From NCBI RefSeq assembly GCF_020164785.1, contig NZ_JAIUGX010000003.1:186001-250000 (forward strand): a DNA stretch of 64,000 nucleotides. Direction: 5' to 3'. The position numbers and the translations under genes were made by a program. Below, piece by piece: positions 1 through 7,311 of this stretch. Within the stretch, counting starts at the first letter, position 1, and each line of letters begins with the position of its first letter. Source of the DNA: Mesorhizobium sp. ES1-1 (GTDB lineage: Bacteria > Pseudomonadota > Alphaproteobacteria > Rhizobiales > Rhizobiaceae). A model generated the notes under the pieces. It searched no databases. It worked only from the letters and a program-made list of their open reading frames with translations, and was not told where the DNA came from.

Positions 1-623
1 CCGGCGGCGGCGCCTTGACCGGGATCATCTTCTTTCTCGCCGTGATCGCCACCATTCCGTTCGGGGTCGGGCCGGATTTGAAGCTTTTGGCCCGCATCGG
101 CCCGGCCATTCTGTGGATCGGAGCGCTGCTGTCCTGTCTGCTCGGGCTCGACCGGCTTTTCCAGGCCGACCGCGAGGACGGTTCACTTGACCTTCTGGTG
201 CTCGGCAATGACCGTCACATGCTGGCGCTGACGGTGCTGGTGAAATGCCTGGCGCATTGGGCAGGAAGCGTGCTGCCGCTGGTGATTGCGGCGCCGCTGC
301 TCGGCCTGTTCATGAACATGGAACCGCTCGCCATCGGCGCAACGGCGCTCACGCTTCTGGTCGGCACGCCGGCCATCACCTTCATCGGCGCCGCGGGTGC
401 CGCCGTGGCTGTGGCGTTGCCGCGCGGCGGGCTGTTGATCTCCGTCCTGGTCCTGCCTCTGACCATCCCGGTTCTGATTTTCGGGGTGTCGGCAAGCTAC
501 GGTGCAACGGCCGATCCCGACCCCTTCCTGCAGCCCTTCCTCATCCTCGCCGCGCTCACGCTGTTTCTTGCGGTGGTGGGACCGGTGGCGGCGGCGCTGG
601 CCCTGCGGCATGGAACGGACTGA
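1..623 (+). CDS. ccmB: Heme exporter protein CcmB (5' end outside window)
   Basis: CcmB is the membrane subunit of the CcmABCD complex, which drives heme handover for periplasmic cytochrome c maturation (System I). The reading frame is already open at base 3, so the first dozen or so residues lie outside the window. What remains is about 206 residues with six hydrophobic segments. Family-typical stretches are visible: a GPD-LKLLARIGPAILW block near the N-terminus, a DREDGSLDLL loop, and LLISVLVLPLTIPVLIFG in the C-terminal half. It ends at TGA 621-623. The next recognisable ccm gene is ccmD, so the usual ccmC neighbour is absent. Confidence 0.95.
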   Translation, partial: GGGALTGIIFFLAVIATIPFGVGPDLKLLARIGPAILWIGALLSCLLGLDRLFQADREDGSLDLLVLGNDRHMLALTVLVKCLAHWAGSVLPLVIAAPLLGLFMNMEPLAIGATALTLLVGTPAITFIGAAGAAVAVALPRGGLLISVLVLPLTIPVLIFGVSASYGATADPDPFLQPFLILAALTLFLAVVGPVAAALALRHGTD

Positions 624-795
624 GTGACGCCAGTCAGGGTTTGCGTGACATCAAAGGCCGCGGTGCGGCGACCGCCTATGTTCGAAGCTGCGGCGCGGCG
701 GCAGATTGCGAAGCCGGCGGCGCGCGGTTAAGGGAGAGCATGGTCTATCCGAGTAAAATGATCGGATTACACGCCGGCGCTGCGAGGTCGGCTGC
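624..795 (+). other. Short spacer where ccmC would be expected; possible deletion scar
   Basis: These 172 bases cannot hold ccmC, which usually encodes about 250 residues and commonly lies between ccmB and ccmD. Directly after the ccmB stop, the same frame stays open for 35 codons and ends at TAA 729-731 in a basic alanine/arginine-rich tail (AAARRQIAKPAARG) that looks like the end of a membrane protein such as CcmC. A ribosome-binding-like AAGGGAGAG then precedes a 19-codon frame (740-799) overlapping the ccmD start. Bases 736-765 also vaguely resemble a degraded rhizobial intergenic palindrome. The remnant reading is inference. Confidence 0.4.
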
Positions 796-969
796 ATGAG
801 CGCGCATGACCTCTACGTCACCGCCGCCTATGGCATCACCGCCATTGCCCTGGCCGGGCTGATCGGCTGGATCCTGCTCGACCAGCGGGCCCGCAAGCGC
901 GATCTCGCGGAACTCGAAGCAGCCGGCGTGCGAAGGCGCTCCGACAAGGCGGGCGCGGAGAAGCGATGA
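796..969 (+). CDS. ccmD: Heme exporter protein CcmD
   Basis: This 57-residue protein has one N-terminal transmembrane helix (about residues 10-28, AYGITAIALAGLIGWILL) followed by a highly charged cytoplasmic tail (DQRARKRDLAELEAAGVRRR), the standard CcmD architecture. CcmD helps release holo-CcmE from the CcmABC complex. It starts at ATG 796 and its stop overlaps the ccmG start (ATGA, 966-969), so the two are translationally coupled. It is short and poorly conserved in sequence; size, topology and position directly before ccmG make the call. Confidence 0.85.
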   Translation: MSAHDLYVTAAYGITAIALAGLIGWILLDQRARKRDLAELEAAGVRRRSDKAGAEKR

Positions 970-1547
970 GCAGCGAGACTGAAACACCGCCGCCGGCCGG
1001 TCGCCGCCTGTTCGTGCTGCTGCCGTTGCTGATCTTCCTCGGCCTTGCCGGCCTGTTCCTGTCGCAGCTGTTGTCGGGACGCGATGTCTCGGAGGTGCCG
1101 TCGGCGCTGATCGGGCAGCCCGCGCCGCCGACCAAGCTGCCGGCGCTCCAAGGGTCAAACCTGCCGGGGCTCGATTCGAAAACCTTCGCCGGCAAGGTGA
1201 CGCTGGTCAATGTCTTTGCGTCGTGGTGCGCGCCGTGCCGGGAAGAGCACCCGGTGCTGCTGGCACTGGCGCAGGACAAGCGCTTCGTCATGGCGGCGCT
1301 GAACTACAAGGACCGGGCGGAAAACGCCCGCCGCTTCCTTGGCGACTTGGGCAACCCTTTCCAGGCCATCGGCGTCGACGAAGCCGGCAGCACGGCGATC
1401 GACTGGGGGGTCTATGGCGTGCCGGAGACCTTCGTCATCGGCAAGGACGGCAAGATCGCCTTCAAGCATGTCGGCCCGCTGACGGCGGAGGCCGTGCAGA
1501 CGCTGCTGCTGCCACAGATTGAAAAGGCGCTGGCCGCGCCCGGTTAA
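966..1547 (+). CDS. ccmG: Thiol:disulfide interchange protein CcmG/DsbE (CycY)
   Basis: This 193-residue membrane-anchored periplasmic thioredoxin reduces the heme-binding cysteines of apocytochrome c before heme attachment. A signal anchor spans about residues 15-37 (LFVLLPLLIFLGLAGLFL). The thioredoxin active site WCAPC is at residues 87-91, followed by REEHP. The later GVYGVPETFVI segment holds the cis-proline of the fold, and GKIAFKHVGPL is the C-terminal family block. Length is normal for CcmG. It overlaps ccmD by 4 bases and is the last gene of the ccm run. Confidence 0.95.
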   Translation: MSSETETPPPAGRRLFVLLPLLIFLGLAGLFLSQLLSGRDVSEVPSALIGQPAPPTKLPALQGSNLPGLDSKTFAGKVTLVNVFASWCAPCREEHPVLLALAQDKRFVMAALNYKDRAENARRFLGDLGNPFQAIGVDEAGSTAIDWGVYGVPETFVIGKDGKIAFKHVGPLTAEAVQTLLLPQIEKALAAPG

Positions 1548-1582
1548 GCGTTGGCCCCGACAGCCGTCCGCCGGGGGGTCGA

Positions 1583-1606
1583 CTTCTCCCCGTTGGGGGG
1601 GAGAAG
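1583..1606. repeat. GC-rich hairpin of rhizobial intergenic-repeat type
   Basis: CTTCTCCCC and GGGGAGAAG form a 9-bp perfect stem with a short GTTG-containing loop, 36 bases after the ccmG stop. It resembles the palindromic repeat units scattered between genes in Mesorhizobium-like genomes. It has no T-tract, so it is not a clear intrinsic terminator, although it could block 3' exonucleases. Confidence 0.5.
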
Positions 1607-1715
1607 CGATGCCCTGCGTTGACCGGTTCAATCCCCGAGGGGAAAGGTCGGACTTGCGAATTGCATTTGCGATTCTGCTCTGGCAGTCCTGCGTGAGGGC
1701 AGGACCCCAGTTGGC

Positions 1716-1877
1716 TCAGCCGTAGATCTGCTTGTGGATCTGATAGAGCATTTCCGAGCGGTCGGCCCGCATGTCGGCCAGATCGCGGCTGGAGAAGCTG
1801 TCGACTTCGGCGACGAGGCGGTTGTAGTGCCTGCGCTTGGCAATGCTCTGGCGAGCGCGATTCACTATATTGAACAT
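1716..1877 (-). CDS. DUF1127-like small basic protein
   Basis: This 53-residue protein is MFNIVNRARQSIAKRRHYNR followed by LVAEVDSFSSRDLADMRADRS and an IHKQIYG end. The layout is an N-terminal arginine-rich helix and then a D-L-x-D-M/I-x-x-x-R-S/A-D/E block. It matches the plan of DUF1127 (YjiS-like) proteins, which are abundant in Rhizobiales and linked there to stress, phosphate and small-RNA physiology. It starts at ATG 1877-1875 with GGGAACT upstream. Nearest promoter-like feature is the dyad at 1948-1987, about 70 bases upstream. Membership of DUF1127 itself is inferred from pattern, not from a profile match. Confidence 0.7.
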   Translation of the reverse strand: MFNIVNRARQSIAKRRHYNRLVAEVDSFSSRDLADMRADRSEMLYQIHKQIYG

Positions 1878-1947
1878 CTTGAGTTCCCTATTCTTGAGCC
1901 GCTTCCGGCGGCCGGTTGTTCCTCCTCGCTACGAAACATGACATAGT

Positions 1948-1987
1948 ATTGGTGCGTTGCAAAAAGAAGATGTTGCAATGCACCATT
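1948..1987. promoter_or_regulatory. Large inverted repeat, candidate operator
   Basis: The arms ATTGGTGCGTTGCAA (1948-1962) and TTGCAATGCACCATT (1973-1987) pair at 13 of 15 positions around a 10-base spacer. The dyad lies between the DUF1127-like gene (minus) and the SMP-30 gene (plus), which are transcribed divergently, so it could control either or both. TGCA-rich dyads of this kind are typical of dimeric repressor sites. The regulator is unknown. Confidence 0.5.
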
Positions 1988-2166
1988 GCGCGCAGCGCAT
2001 AGCAGGTTAAGCGAGTGCTAAGATGCGTCGCTCCGGGCCGTGGCCGTGCCGGACCTGGCGTATGCTGCTTCCTCTCGATTTTGTCATACAAATCGCTAAG
2101 GCCCATCTTGCCAGATCGGCCGCGGGCTGGCTTGATCCGTCGTCACGTGATGCCGGGAGGAAATGC

Positions 2167-3087
2167 ATGGCGGCTGCAGACTATTATGAAATTCTCGATC
2201 CGCGCTTCGCGCGGCTTTTCAACGGCAATGCGCAGGTGGAAAAGCTGTTCACCGGTTGCCGCTGGGCGGAAGGCCCGGCCTGGTTCGCTGCCGGCCGCTA
2301 CCTTGTCTGGTCGGACATCCCGAATAACCGCATGCTGCGCTATGATGAGACGGACGGCAGCGTCAGCGTGTTCCGCCAGCCGTCAGGCAATTCCAACGGC
2401 AACACGGTTGACCGGCAGGGCCGGCTGATCACGTGCGAGCATTCAGGCCGCCGCGTCAGCCGCACCGAATATGACGGCTCCATCACAACAATCGCCTCGA
2501 CATGGAAGGGTAAGCGGCTGAACTCGCCCAATGACGCGGTGGTAAAATCCGACGGCTCGATCTGGTTCACCGATCCGAGCTACGGCATCGACACCGACTA
2601 TGAGGGCGACAAGGCCGAAAGCGAAATCGGCGCCTGCAATGTCTACCGGGTCGATCCCGGCACCGGCGACGTCGAGGCCGTGATCACCGATATGGTGCGG
2701 CCGAACGGGCTGGCTTTCTCGCTCGACGAGAGCAAGCTCTATGTCGTCGACACGGGCCGCACGCATGGCGACAAGAATCCTGCGCATATGCGGGTGTTCA
2801 ATGTCGGCAAGGGCGGCAAGAAGGTGTCCGGTGACAAGGTCTTCGCCGACTGCACGGCCGGCCTCTTCGACGGCTTCAGGCTCGACGAGGACGGCCGCAT
2901 CTGGACGAGCGCGGCCGACGGTATTCATTGCTACGATCCGGACGGCACGCTGATCGGCAAGGTCAAGGTGCCCGAGGTCACCGCCAATTGCGTGTTCGGC
3001 GGCAACAAGCTGAATTGCCTCTATATCGCCGGCACGACATCGCTCTACATGGTGCGACTGATGGTCAACGGCGCCAAAACCTATTGA
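2167..3087 (+). CDS. SMP-30/gluconolactonase family protein
   Basis: A 306-residue beta-propeller protein of the SMP-30/gluconolactonase/LRE family, which are metal-dependent lactonases acting on sugar lactones. Visible family signatures are CRWAEGPAWF near residue 40 (metal-binding Glu), GNTVDRQGRLITCEHSGRRVSR, LNSPNDAVVKSDGSIWFTDP with the metal-binding Asn, and RPNGLAFSLDESKLYVVDTG with a further Asn/Asp pair. The start chosen is ATG 2167, preceded by GGGAGGAAATGC. The frame remains open upstream to 2023, but that stretch lacks family similarity. Substrate is not evident. The tautomerase gene follows. Confidence 0.85.
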   Translation: MAAADYYEILDPRFARLFNGNAQVEKLFTGCRWAEGPAWFAAGRYLVWSDIPNNRMLRYDETDGSVSVFRQPSGNSNGNTVDRQGRLITCEHSGRRVSRTEYDGSITTIASTWKGKRLNSPNDAVVKSDGSIWFTDPSYGIDTDYEGDKAESEIGACNVYRVDPGTGDVEAVITDMVRPNGLAFSLDESKLYVVDTGRTHGDKNPAHMRVFNVGKGGKKVSGDKVFADCTAGLFDGFRLDEDGRIWTSAADGIHCYDPDGTLIGKVKVPEVTANCVFGGNKLNCLYIAGTTSLYMVRLMVNGAKTY

Positions 3088-3240
3088 AGCGGCTGGAGAC
3101 TTTTCTCTGGCGGGTCTTGATGGCGCTTCTCCGCACGCCCGTGGCGCCAAGGCTGCCGGCGGCGCGATCGCTGCGTCCGCCGGAGCGCATTTCGAAGCCG
3201 TCTGCCGGCAGTATCAGACATTATCCAAAGGGAGGACACC

Positions 3241-3447
3241 ATGCCATTCGTCAACATCCGCATCGTCAAGGAAGTGATCGCCGCCGACCCGGCCGGCAAG
3301 AAGGCTGATATCGCCAAGAAAGTCACGGCGGCCATCATGGACGCCACCGGGCTGAGCAATGACGATGTCTGGGTGGTTTTCGAAGAGGTCAACGCCCGCG
3401 ACTGGTATGTCGGCAAAACCGACGTCGAGACGCTGCGGAAGGGGTAG
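3241..3447 (+). CDS. 4-oxalocrotonate tautomerase family protein
   Basis: A 68-residue tautomerase-superfamily subunit. Proline follows the initiator Met (MPFVNIRIVKE), giving the catalytic Pro1 after processing. The single beta-alpha-beta unit then runs through KKADIAKKVTAAIMDATGLS to VWVVFEEVNARDWYVGK, the usual 4-OT hexamer-building length. A strong Shine-Dalgarno (AAGGGAGGACACC) fixes the start. The substrate cannot be read from the sequence. It lies 153 bases after the SMP-30 gene and may be co-transcribed with it. Confidence 0.9.
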   Translation: MPFVNIRIVKEVIAADPAGKKADIAKKVTAAIMDATGLSNDDVWVVFEEVNARDWYVGKTDVETLRKG

Positions 3448-3478
3448 GTTGGCTGCCTTTGGGGGCGCTCCCCTTCCC

Positions 3479-3557
3479 TTCGTCATCCTCTGGCTTGAGG
3501 AGATCCTAGGGTCTGCGTCGCTTCGCTTCGCTCTTTGCTCCGCCCTAGGATGACGAA
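3479..3557. repeat. Rhizobial palindromic intergenic repeat overlapping a gene end
   Basis: Terminal inverted arms TTCGTCATCCT (3479-3489) and AGGATGACGAA (3547-3557) enclose a segment with a second complementary pair (CCTAGGG 3515-3521 against CCCTAGG 3543-3549) and a CTTCGCTTCGCTC core. The whole can fold as one long stem. This matches a repeat unit I recognise from Mesorhizobium-type genomes. The right arm supplies the last codons and stop of the FMN reductase gene on the minus strand. Confidence 0.75.
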
Positions 3558-4105
3558 GCTGCGCTTGCGCGGATAAAATCCATAAAGCCCTGCACGGCTT
3601 CCCGCATCGCCCGCTGGTTCGCCTCGTCCCCCAGGATCATTTCCACCTCAGGCGGCTTCTTGCCCAGCAGCGGGATTTCCAGCGCCGCGCGTTCATAGAG
3701 CGCGAACGACATCGTCCGCATGATCTCGGCCAGGGCGGCGCGTGCGTATAGCGAGCGTGGCGAGGCATGCGCAAGCATGGCCGGCTTGTCGATGGCGGCG
3801 TCGCGCGACACCAGCCAGTCGAGCGCGTTCTTCAGCCCGCCTGGAACGCCATGGGCGTATTCCGGGCAGGAGACAATCACGCCATCGGCTCGAGAAACGG
3901 CTTCGATAAGACGTGACGCTTCGTCGGGCGTCCGGTCGCCCTCGTCGTCCGGGTTGAAGATCGGCAATCTTGCGAGCCCGTCATGGACGGCGACCCGGCA
4001 GCCGGTCGGCGCATTGCGGGCCAGTGCCGAGACCAGGGCGGAATTGGTGGAGGCCGCGCGCAGGCTGCCGGAAATTGCGAGGATGTTCAGCAAGGGAAGG
4101 ATCAA
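3545..4105 (-). CDS. NAD(P)H-dependent FMN reductase family protein
   Basis: A 186-residue flavodoxin-fold reductase of the NADPH-dependent FMN reductase (ArsH/YLR011w-like) family. Near the N-terminus ISGSLRAASTNSAL is the phosphate-binding loop for FMN. SCPEYAHGVPGGLKNALDWL around residues 80-100 is the second flavin-binding signature. Start is uncertain: the only upstream option in frame is a TTG at 4105. The final residues (ASSS) and TAG stop are encoded inside the palindromic repeat, so the natural C-terminus may have been altered. It sits 24 bases after the PPOX-type flavoprotein gene, suggesting one transcript. Confidence 0.85.
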   Translation of the reverse strand: MILPLLNILAISGSLRAASTNSALVSALARNAPTGCRVAVHDGLARLPIFNPDDEGDRTPDEASRLIEAVSRADGVIVSCPEYAHGVPGGLKNALDWLVSRDAAIDKPAMLAHASPRSLYARAALAEIMRTMSFALYERAALEIPLLGKKPPEVEMILGDEANQRAMREAVQGFMDFIRASAASSS

Positions 4106-4129
4106 CCGGGACGAATCGTCGCCGCGAAC

Positions 4130-4750
4130 CTACCACATCGTCTGCTTGTATTCGCCGTCCAGCCAGCGGTCGGTCGCCTCCGCGGACTCAGGCAGCGCCA
4201 GCTGATCGCGCATGATCTGGCCGAGCGTCGGCAGGGTCGCGCGGTCATACCAGGTCTCAGGCTTCCACAGGTCGGAGCGCATGAAGGCCTTGGCGCAGTG
4301 CATGTAGGCCGCCTTGACGGTGACCACGACGACGCTTTGCGGCGCGCGGCCGTCGACGGCAAGGCGCTCGCGCAAACCTGCGTGGGTCGTGATGCGGGCG
4401 TCGCCATTGACGCGCAGCGTCTCGTTCATGCCGGGGATGAGGAAGAGCAGACCGACGGAGGGGTTGACGATGATGTTTTCCAGCGTATCCAGCCTGTTGT
4501 TGCCGGGCCGGTCGGGGATGGCGATCGTCTGGTCGTCGAGCACGGCGGTGAAGCCCGGCCTGTCGCCTTTCGGGGTCACGTCGGCATTGCCGGCGGCGTC
4601 GGAGGAGCCGATCAGCACGAAAGGGCTCTTGCCGATGAAGGATCGGCAATGGCCGTCGAGCGCCTTCAACTCCTTGCGGATGGAGCCGTCGGTCGGCCGC
4701 GGCGTCTTGTAAATCGTCCGCAGCTGTTCACGCGTGGTAACGAACTCCAT
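4130..4750 (-). CDS. Pyridoxamine 5'-phosphate oxidase family FMN-binding protein
   Basis: A 206-residue protein of the PPOX-type split-barrel flavoprotein class, most like the MSMEG_1061 subgroup. Motifs seen include CRSFIGKSPFVLIGSSDAAG (first strands and FMN phosphate contact), VTPKGDRPGF, and DRPGNNRLDTLENIIVNPSVGLLFLIPG, the barrel and dimer region. The start ATG 4750 (MEFVTTREQL) has GGGGACAA upstream; the frame extends further but without family similarity. The following FMN reductase could supply reduced flavin, but that pairing is inference. No pathway is indicated. Confidence 0.85.
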   Translation of the reverse strand: MEFVTTREQLRTIYKTPRPTDGSIRKELKALDGHCRSFIGKSPFVLIGSSDAAGNADVTPKGDRPGFTAVLDDQTIAIPDRPGNNRLDTLENIIVNPSVGLLFLIPGMNETLRVNGDARITTHAGLRERLAVDGRAPQSVVVVTVKAAYMHCAKAFMRSDLWKPETWYDRATLPTLGQIMRDQLALPESAEATDRWLDGEYKQTMW

Positions 4751-4820
4751 GACGATTTGTCCCCGTTGTTTCGAAGCGATTGCGCCGGGAACTCTCGCGC
4801 TTCCCGGACGACCGAAGTCT

Positions 4821-5495
4821 CTACTTGCCGACCTTGTCTTCCTTCGCTGCGCTTTCATCGAGCGAATGCCGCAGGATCAGGGGCATCTGGCTGAAGGTGA
4901 ACACAAGCGTAATCGGCATGATCCCCCAGACCTTGAAAGTAACCCAGGCATCGGTGGAAAAATTCCGCCAAACGACTTCATTGGCAAGGGCCAGGAACAG
5001 GAAGAACAGACCCCAGCGAAAGGTCAGCTTGCGCCAGCCTTCGGCGTCGAGGCGAAAGGCGGAATCGAAGACATAGCCGAGCAGCGATTTGCCGAAGTAG
5101 AGGCCGCCGAGCAGCACGCCGCCGAACAGCGTGTTGACGATGGTCGGCTTCATCTTGATGAAGATGTCGTCCTGCAGATAGAGCGTCAGGGCGCCGAAAA
5201 TGAAGACGACGACGCCCGACACCATCGGCATGATCGGCAAGGTGCGGATGAGAAGCCAGGAGGCGAGCAGCGCGATTGCCGTCGCAGCCATGAATAGGCC
5301 GGTGGCGACGAAGATCGGGCCGCCGAATTGGCCCAGAGCAGGGAATTTCTGCACAAGCCACGCGCCACGCGCATTGGCGAAGAAGAACACCAGCAGGGGG
5401 CCAAGCTCCAGAACCAGCTTGAGCACCGGATTGACGCCCTCCTTCTTCTCCTTCTGCGGATCGGACGGGTCGCGTTCGAGGATTGGTGGGTTCAT
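4821..5495 (-). CDS. ispZ: Septation protein A / IspZ (YciB family inner-membrane protein)
   Basis: A 224-residue polytopic membrane protein with about six hydrophobic helices. Family blocks are [20 protein letters not shown] near residue 25, [20 protein letters not shown] around residues 105-125 and [19 protein letters not shown] around 160-180. YciB/IspZ proteins influence envelope synthesis and septation. It begins four bases after the ftsY stop, so it ends the dapF-mtaB-ftsY-ispZ run. ATG 5495 is preferred because family similarity starts shortly after it; the open frame extends to 5621 inside ftsY. Confidence 0.9.
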   Translation of the reverse strand: MNPPILERDPSDPQKEKKEGVNPVLKLVLELGPLLVFFFANARGAWLVQKFPALGQFGGPIFVATGLFMAATAIALLASWLLIRTLPIMPMVSGVVVFIFGALTLYLQDDIFIKMKPTIVNTLFGGVLLGGLYFGKSLLGYVFDSAFRLDAEGWRKLTFRWGLFFLFLALANEVVWRNFSTDAWVTFKVWGIMPITLVFTFSQMPLILRHSLDESAAKEDKVGK

Positions 5496-5499
5496 GGAT

Positions 5500-7299
5500 T
5501 CACGCAACTCCCGCGATCGCCCTGGCGAATTCGCTTGCCGAGAAAGGTTCGAGATCGTCGACCTGTTCGCCGACGCCGATGAAATAGACCGGCAGTTTGT
5601 GCTTTGCCGCAATCGCCACAAGAATACCGCCGCGCGCCGTACCGTCCAGCTTGGTCATCACCAAGCCGTTGACGCCGGCGATGTTGCGGAAGATCTCGAC
5701 CTGGTTGAGCGCATTCTGGCCGGTCGTGGCGTCGACAGTCTGCAGCACTGTGTGCGGCGCCTCCGGGTCGAGCTTGCCCAGCACGCGGACGACCTTCTCG
5801 AGCTCCGCCATCAGCTCGGTCTTGTTCTGCAGCCGGCCGGCGGTATCGATGATCAGCACGTCGGAACCGGCTTCCTTCGCACGTTCGAAGGCGTCGTAGG
5901 CGAGGCCGGCCGCATCGGCGCCGATCCTGGAGGCGATGACCGGCGATTTTGTGCGCTCGCCCCAGATCTTCAGCTGTTCGATCGCCGCGGCGCGGAAGGT
6001 GTCGCCGGCGGCCAGCATCACCGACAGGCCGCCATCGGTCAGCTTGGCCGCCAGCTTGCCGATGGTCGTGGTCTTGCCGGTGCCGTTGACGCCGACGACC
6101 AGGATGACATGCGGCTTGTGCGACAGGTCGAGCTCCAGCGGCATGGCCACATGGCCCAGCACCTTCTCCACTTCGGCCGCCATGACGCTGCGTACGTCGG
6201 TGTCGGAGACATCCTTGCCATAGCGGCTGGCCGCCAGGGCATCGGTGATGCGCAGCGCGGTCTCCATGCCGAGATCGGCGCGGATAAGCACATCTTCCAG
6301 GTCCTGCAGCGTCTCCTCGTCCAGCTTACGCTTGGTGAAGACGCCGGCGATGTTGCCGGTGAGCTCCCTGGAAGAACGCGACAGGCCGTCCCGCATGCGC
6401 TGGAACCAGGAGCGTCTGGCCGCAGGCTCGGCCGCCTTTACGGGCTCGGCCTTCTGCTCGACCTTCTTGGTGACGGTCACCTTGCCAGGAGCGGATCTTG
6501 GCACCAGTGCCGGCTGCGGGATGGATTGCGGCTCCGGCGCGATCTCGGCAATGACCGGCTGTGCTTCGACCGGCGCCGGCTGGCGGATGAGGGGCGCAAT
6601 TTCGGCGGCGGGAGGCTGAGGCGCCACGGTGGCTGGCCCGGCGGGGGGTGCCGCGGCCTCGCGTTCGTCTCTAAACGGAGAGAAGGTGCCGGCAGGCGGA
6701 TGAGGGACGGGGCCGGTTTCTGGAGCTGTCGGTACTGAAGTCTCGATCGGTGACGGCACTTCAAGCGGTGTGTCGGCCGGGATCTCGGCTGGGGGCGACG
6801 GCACTTCTATCGGCGCCGGTTCAGGCTGTCGTTCCGGCTGCGGCGCAATCTCAGGCTCGGCCGGCGCCGGAGCAGGGACTTCCTGCGGCTGCGGTTCGGG
6901 AGCAGGTTCCGGGGCGGCCGGGGGGAGCGGAATCTCTTCAGGTGTCGGCGGCTCCGGGGCCATTGGCGGGGGCGCCGGCTGCTCTTCCGGTGCTGGCGGC
7001 TGCAGCGGTTCCGGCTCGGACGGAACAGTCGGTTGCGGCGCCGGCGGGATGTCCGGACCGGGCTCGGGGGGTGTTTCCCCAACAGGCGTCGGTAACGGCT
7101 GCAGCGCTACAACCGGCACGACCTCATCGGGCAGCGGCTCATCACGCTTCAGAAACTCCGGAACGACCTGATCGGCGGCCGGCTTCAGCGCCTGGAGCTG
7201 TTCCCATTTGATCGGCGGCAGCGGAGCGGTCTCATCGACCCGCTCATCGGCAGTCTCGGTCTTGCCGAACGAAAATATCTTCTTGAAAAAACCAGCCAT
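5500..7299 (-). CDS. ftsY: Signal recognition particle receptor FtsY
   Basis: FtsY is the SRP receptor GTPase that delivers ribosomes with nascent membrane proteins to the Sec translocon. The 599-residue product starts [13 protein letters not shown], a typical amphipathic membrane-targeting helix. A proline/glutamate/alanine-rich stretch of roughly 250 residues follows (about 30-280). The NG domain fills the C-terminal 300 residues: P-loop [15 protein letters not shown], insertion-box [26 protein letters not shown] and [10 protein letters not shown]. The acidic linker is much longer than in E. coli. It sits 12 bases downstream of mtaB and 4 upstream of ispZ. Confidence 0.97.
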   Translation of the reverse strand: MAGFFKKIFSFGKTETADERVDETAPLPPIKWEQLQALKPAADQVVPEFLKRDEPLPDEVVPVVALQPLPTPVGETPPEPGPDIPPAPQPTVPSEPEPLQPPAPEEQPAPPPMAPEPPTPEEIPLPPAAPEPAPEPQPQEVPAPAPAEPEIAPQPERQPEPAPIEVPSPPAEIPADTPLEVPSPIETSVPTAPETGPVPHPPAGTFSPFRDEREAAAPPAGPATVAPQPPAAEIAPLIRQPAPVEAQPVIAEIAPEPQSIPQPALVPRSAPGKVTVTKKVEQKAEPVKAAEPAARRSWFQRMRDGLSRSSRELTGNIAGVFTKRKLDEETLQDLEDVLIRADLGMETALRITDALAASRYGKDVSDTDVRSVMAAEVEKVLGHVAMPLELDLSHKPHVILVVGVNGTGKTTTIGKLAAKLTDGGLSVMLAAGDTFRAAAIEQLKIWGERTKSPVIASRIGADAAGLAYDAFERAKEAGSDVLIIDTAGRLQNKTELMAELEKVVRVLGKLDPEAPHTVLQTVDATTGQNALNQVEIFRNIAGVNGLVMTKLDGTARGGILVAIAAKHKLPVYFIGVGEQVDDLEPFSASEFARAIAGVA

Positions 7300-7311
7300 G
7301 CTTTGCTTTTC

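Noticed and set aside
1620..1640. GGTTCAATCCCC, a tRNA T-loop-like string
   Set aside because: No acceptor or anticodon stem can be drawn around it; it belongs to the rhizobial repeat region.
5200..6738. A 512-codon plus-strand frame opposite ftsY and ispZ
   Set aside because: Antisense to ftsY; amino acids follow the complementary codon bias and no family is recognisable.
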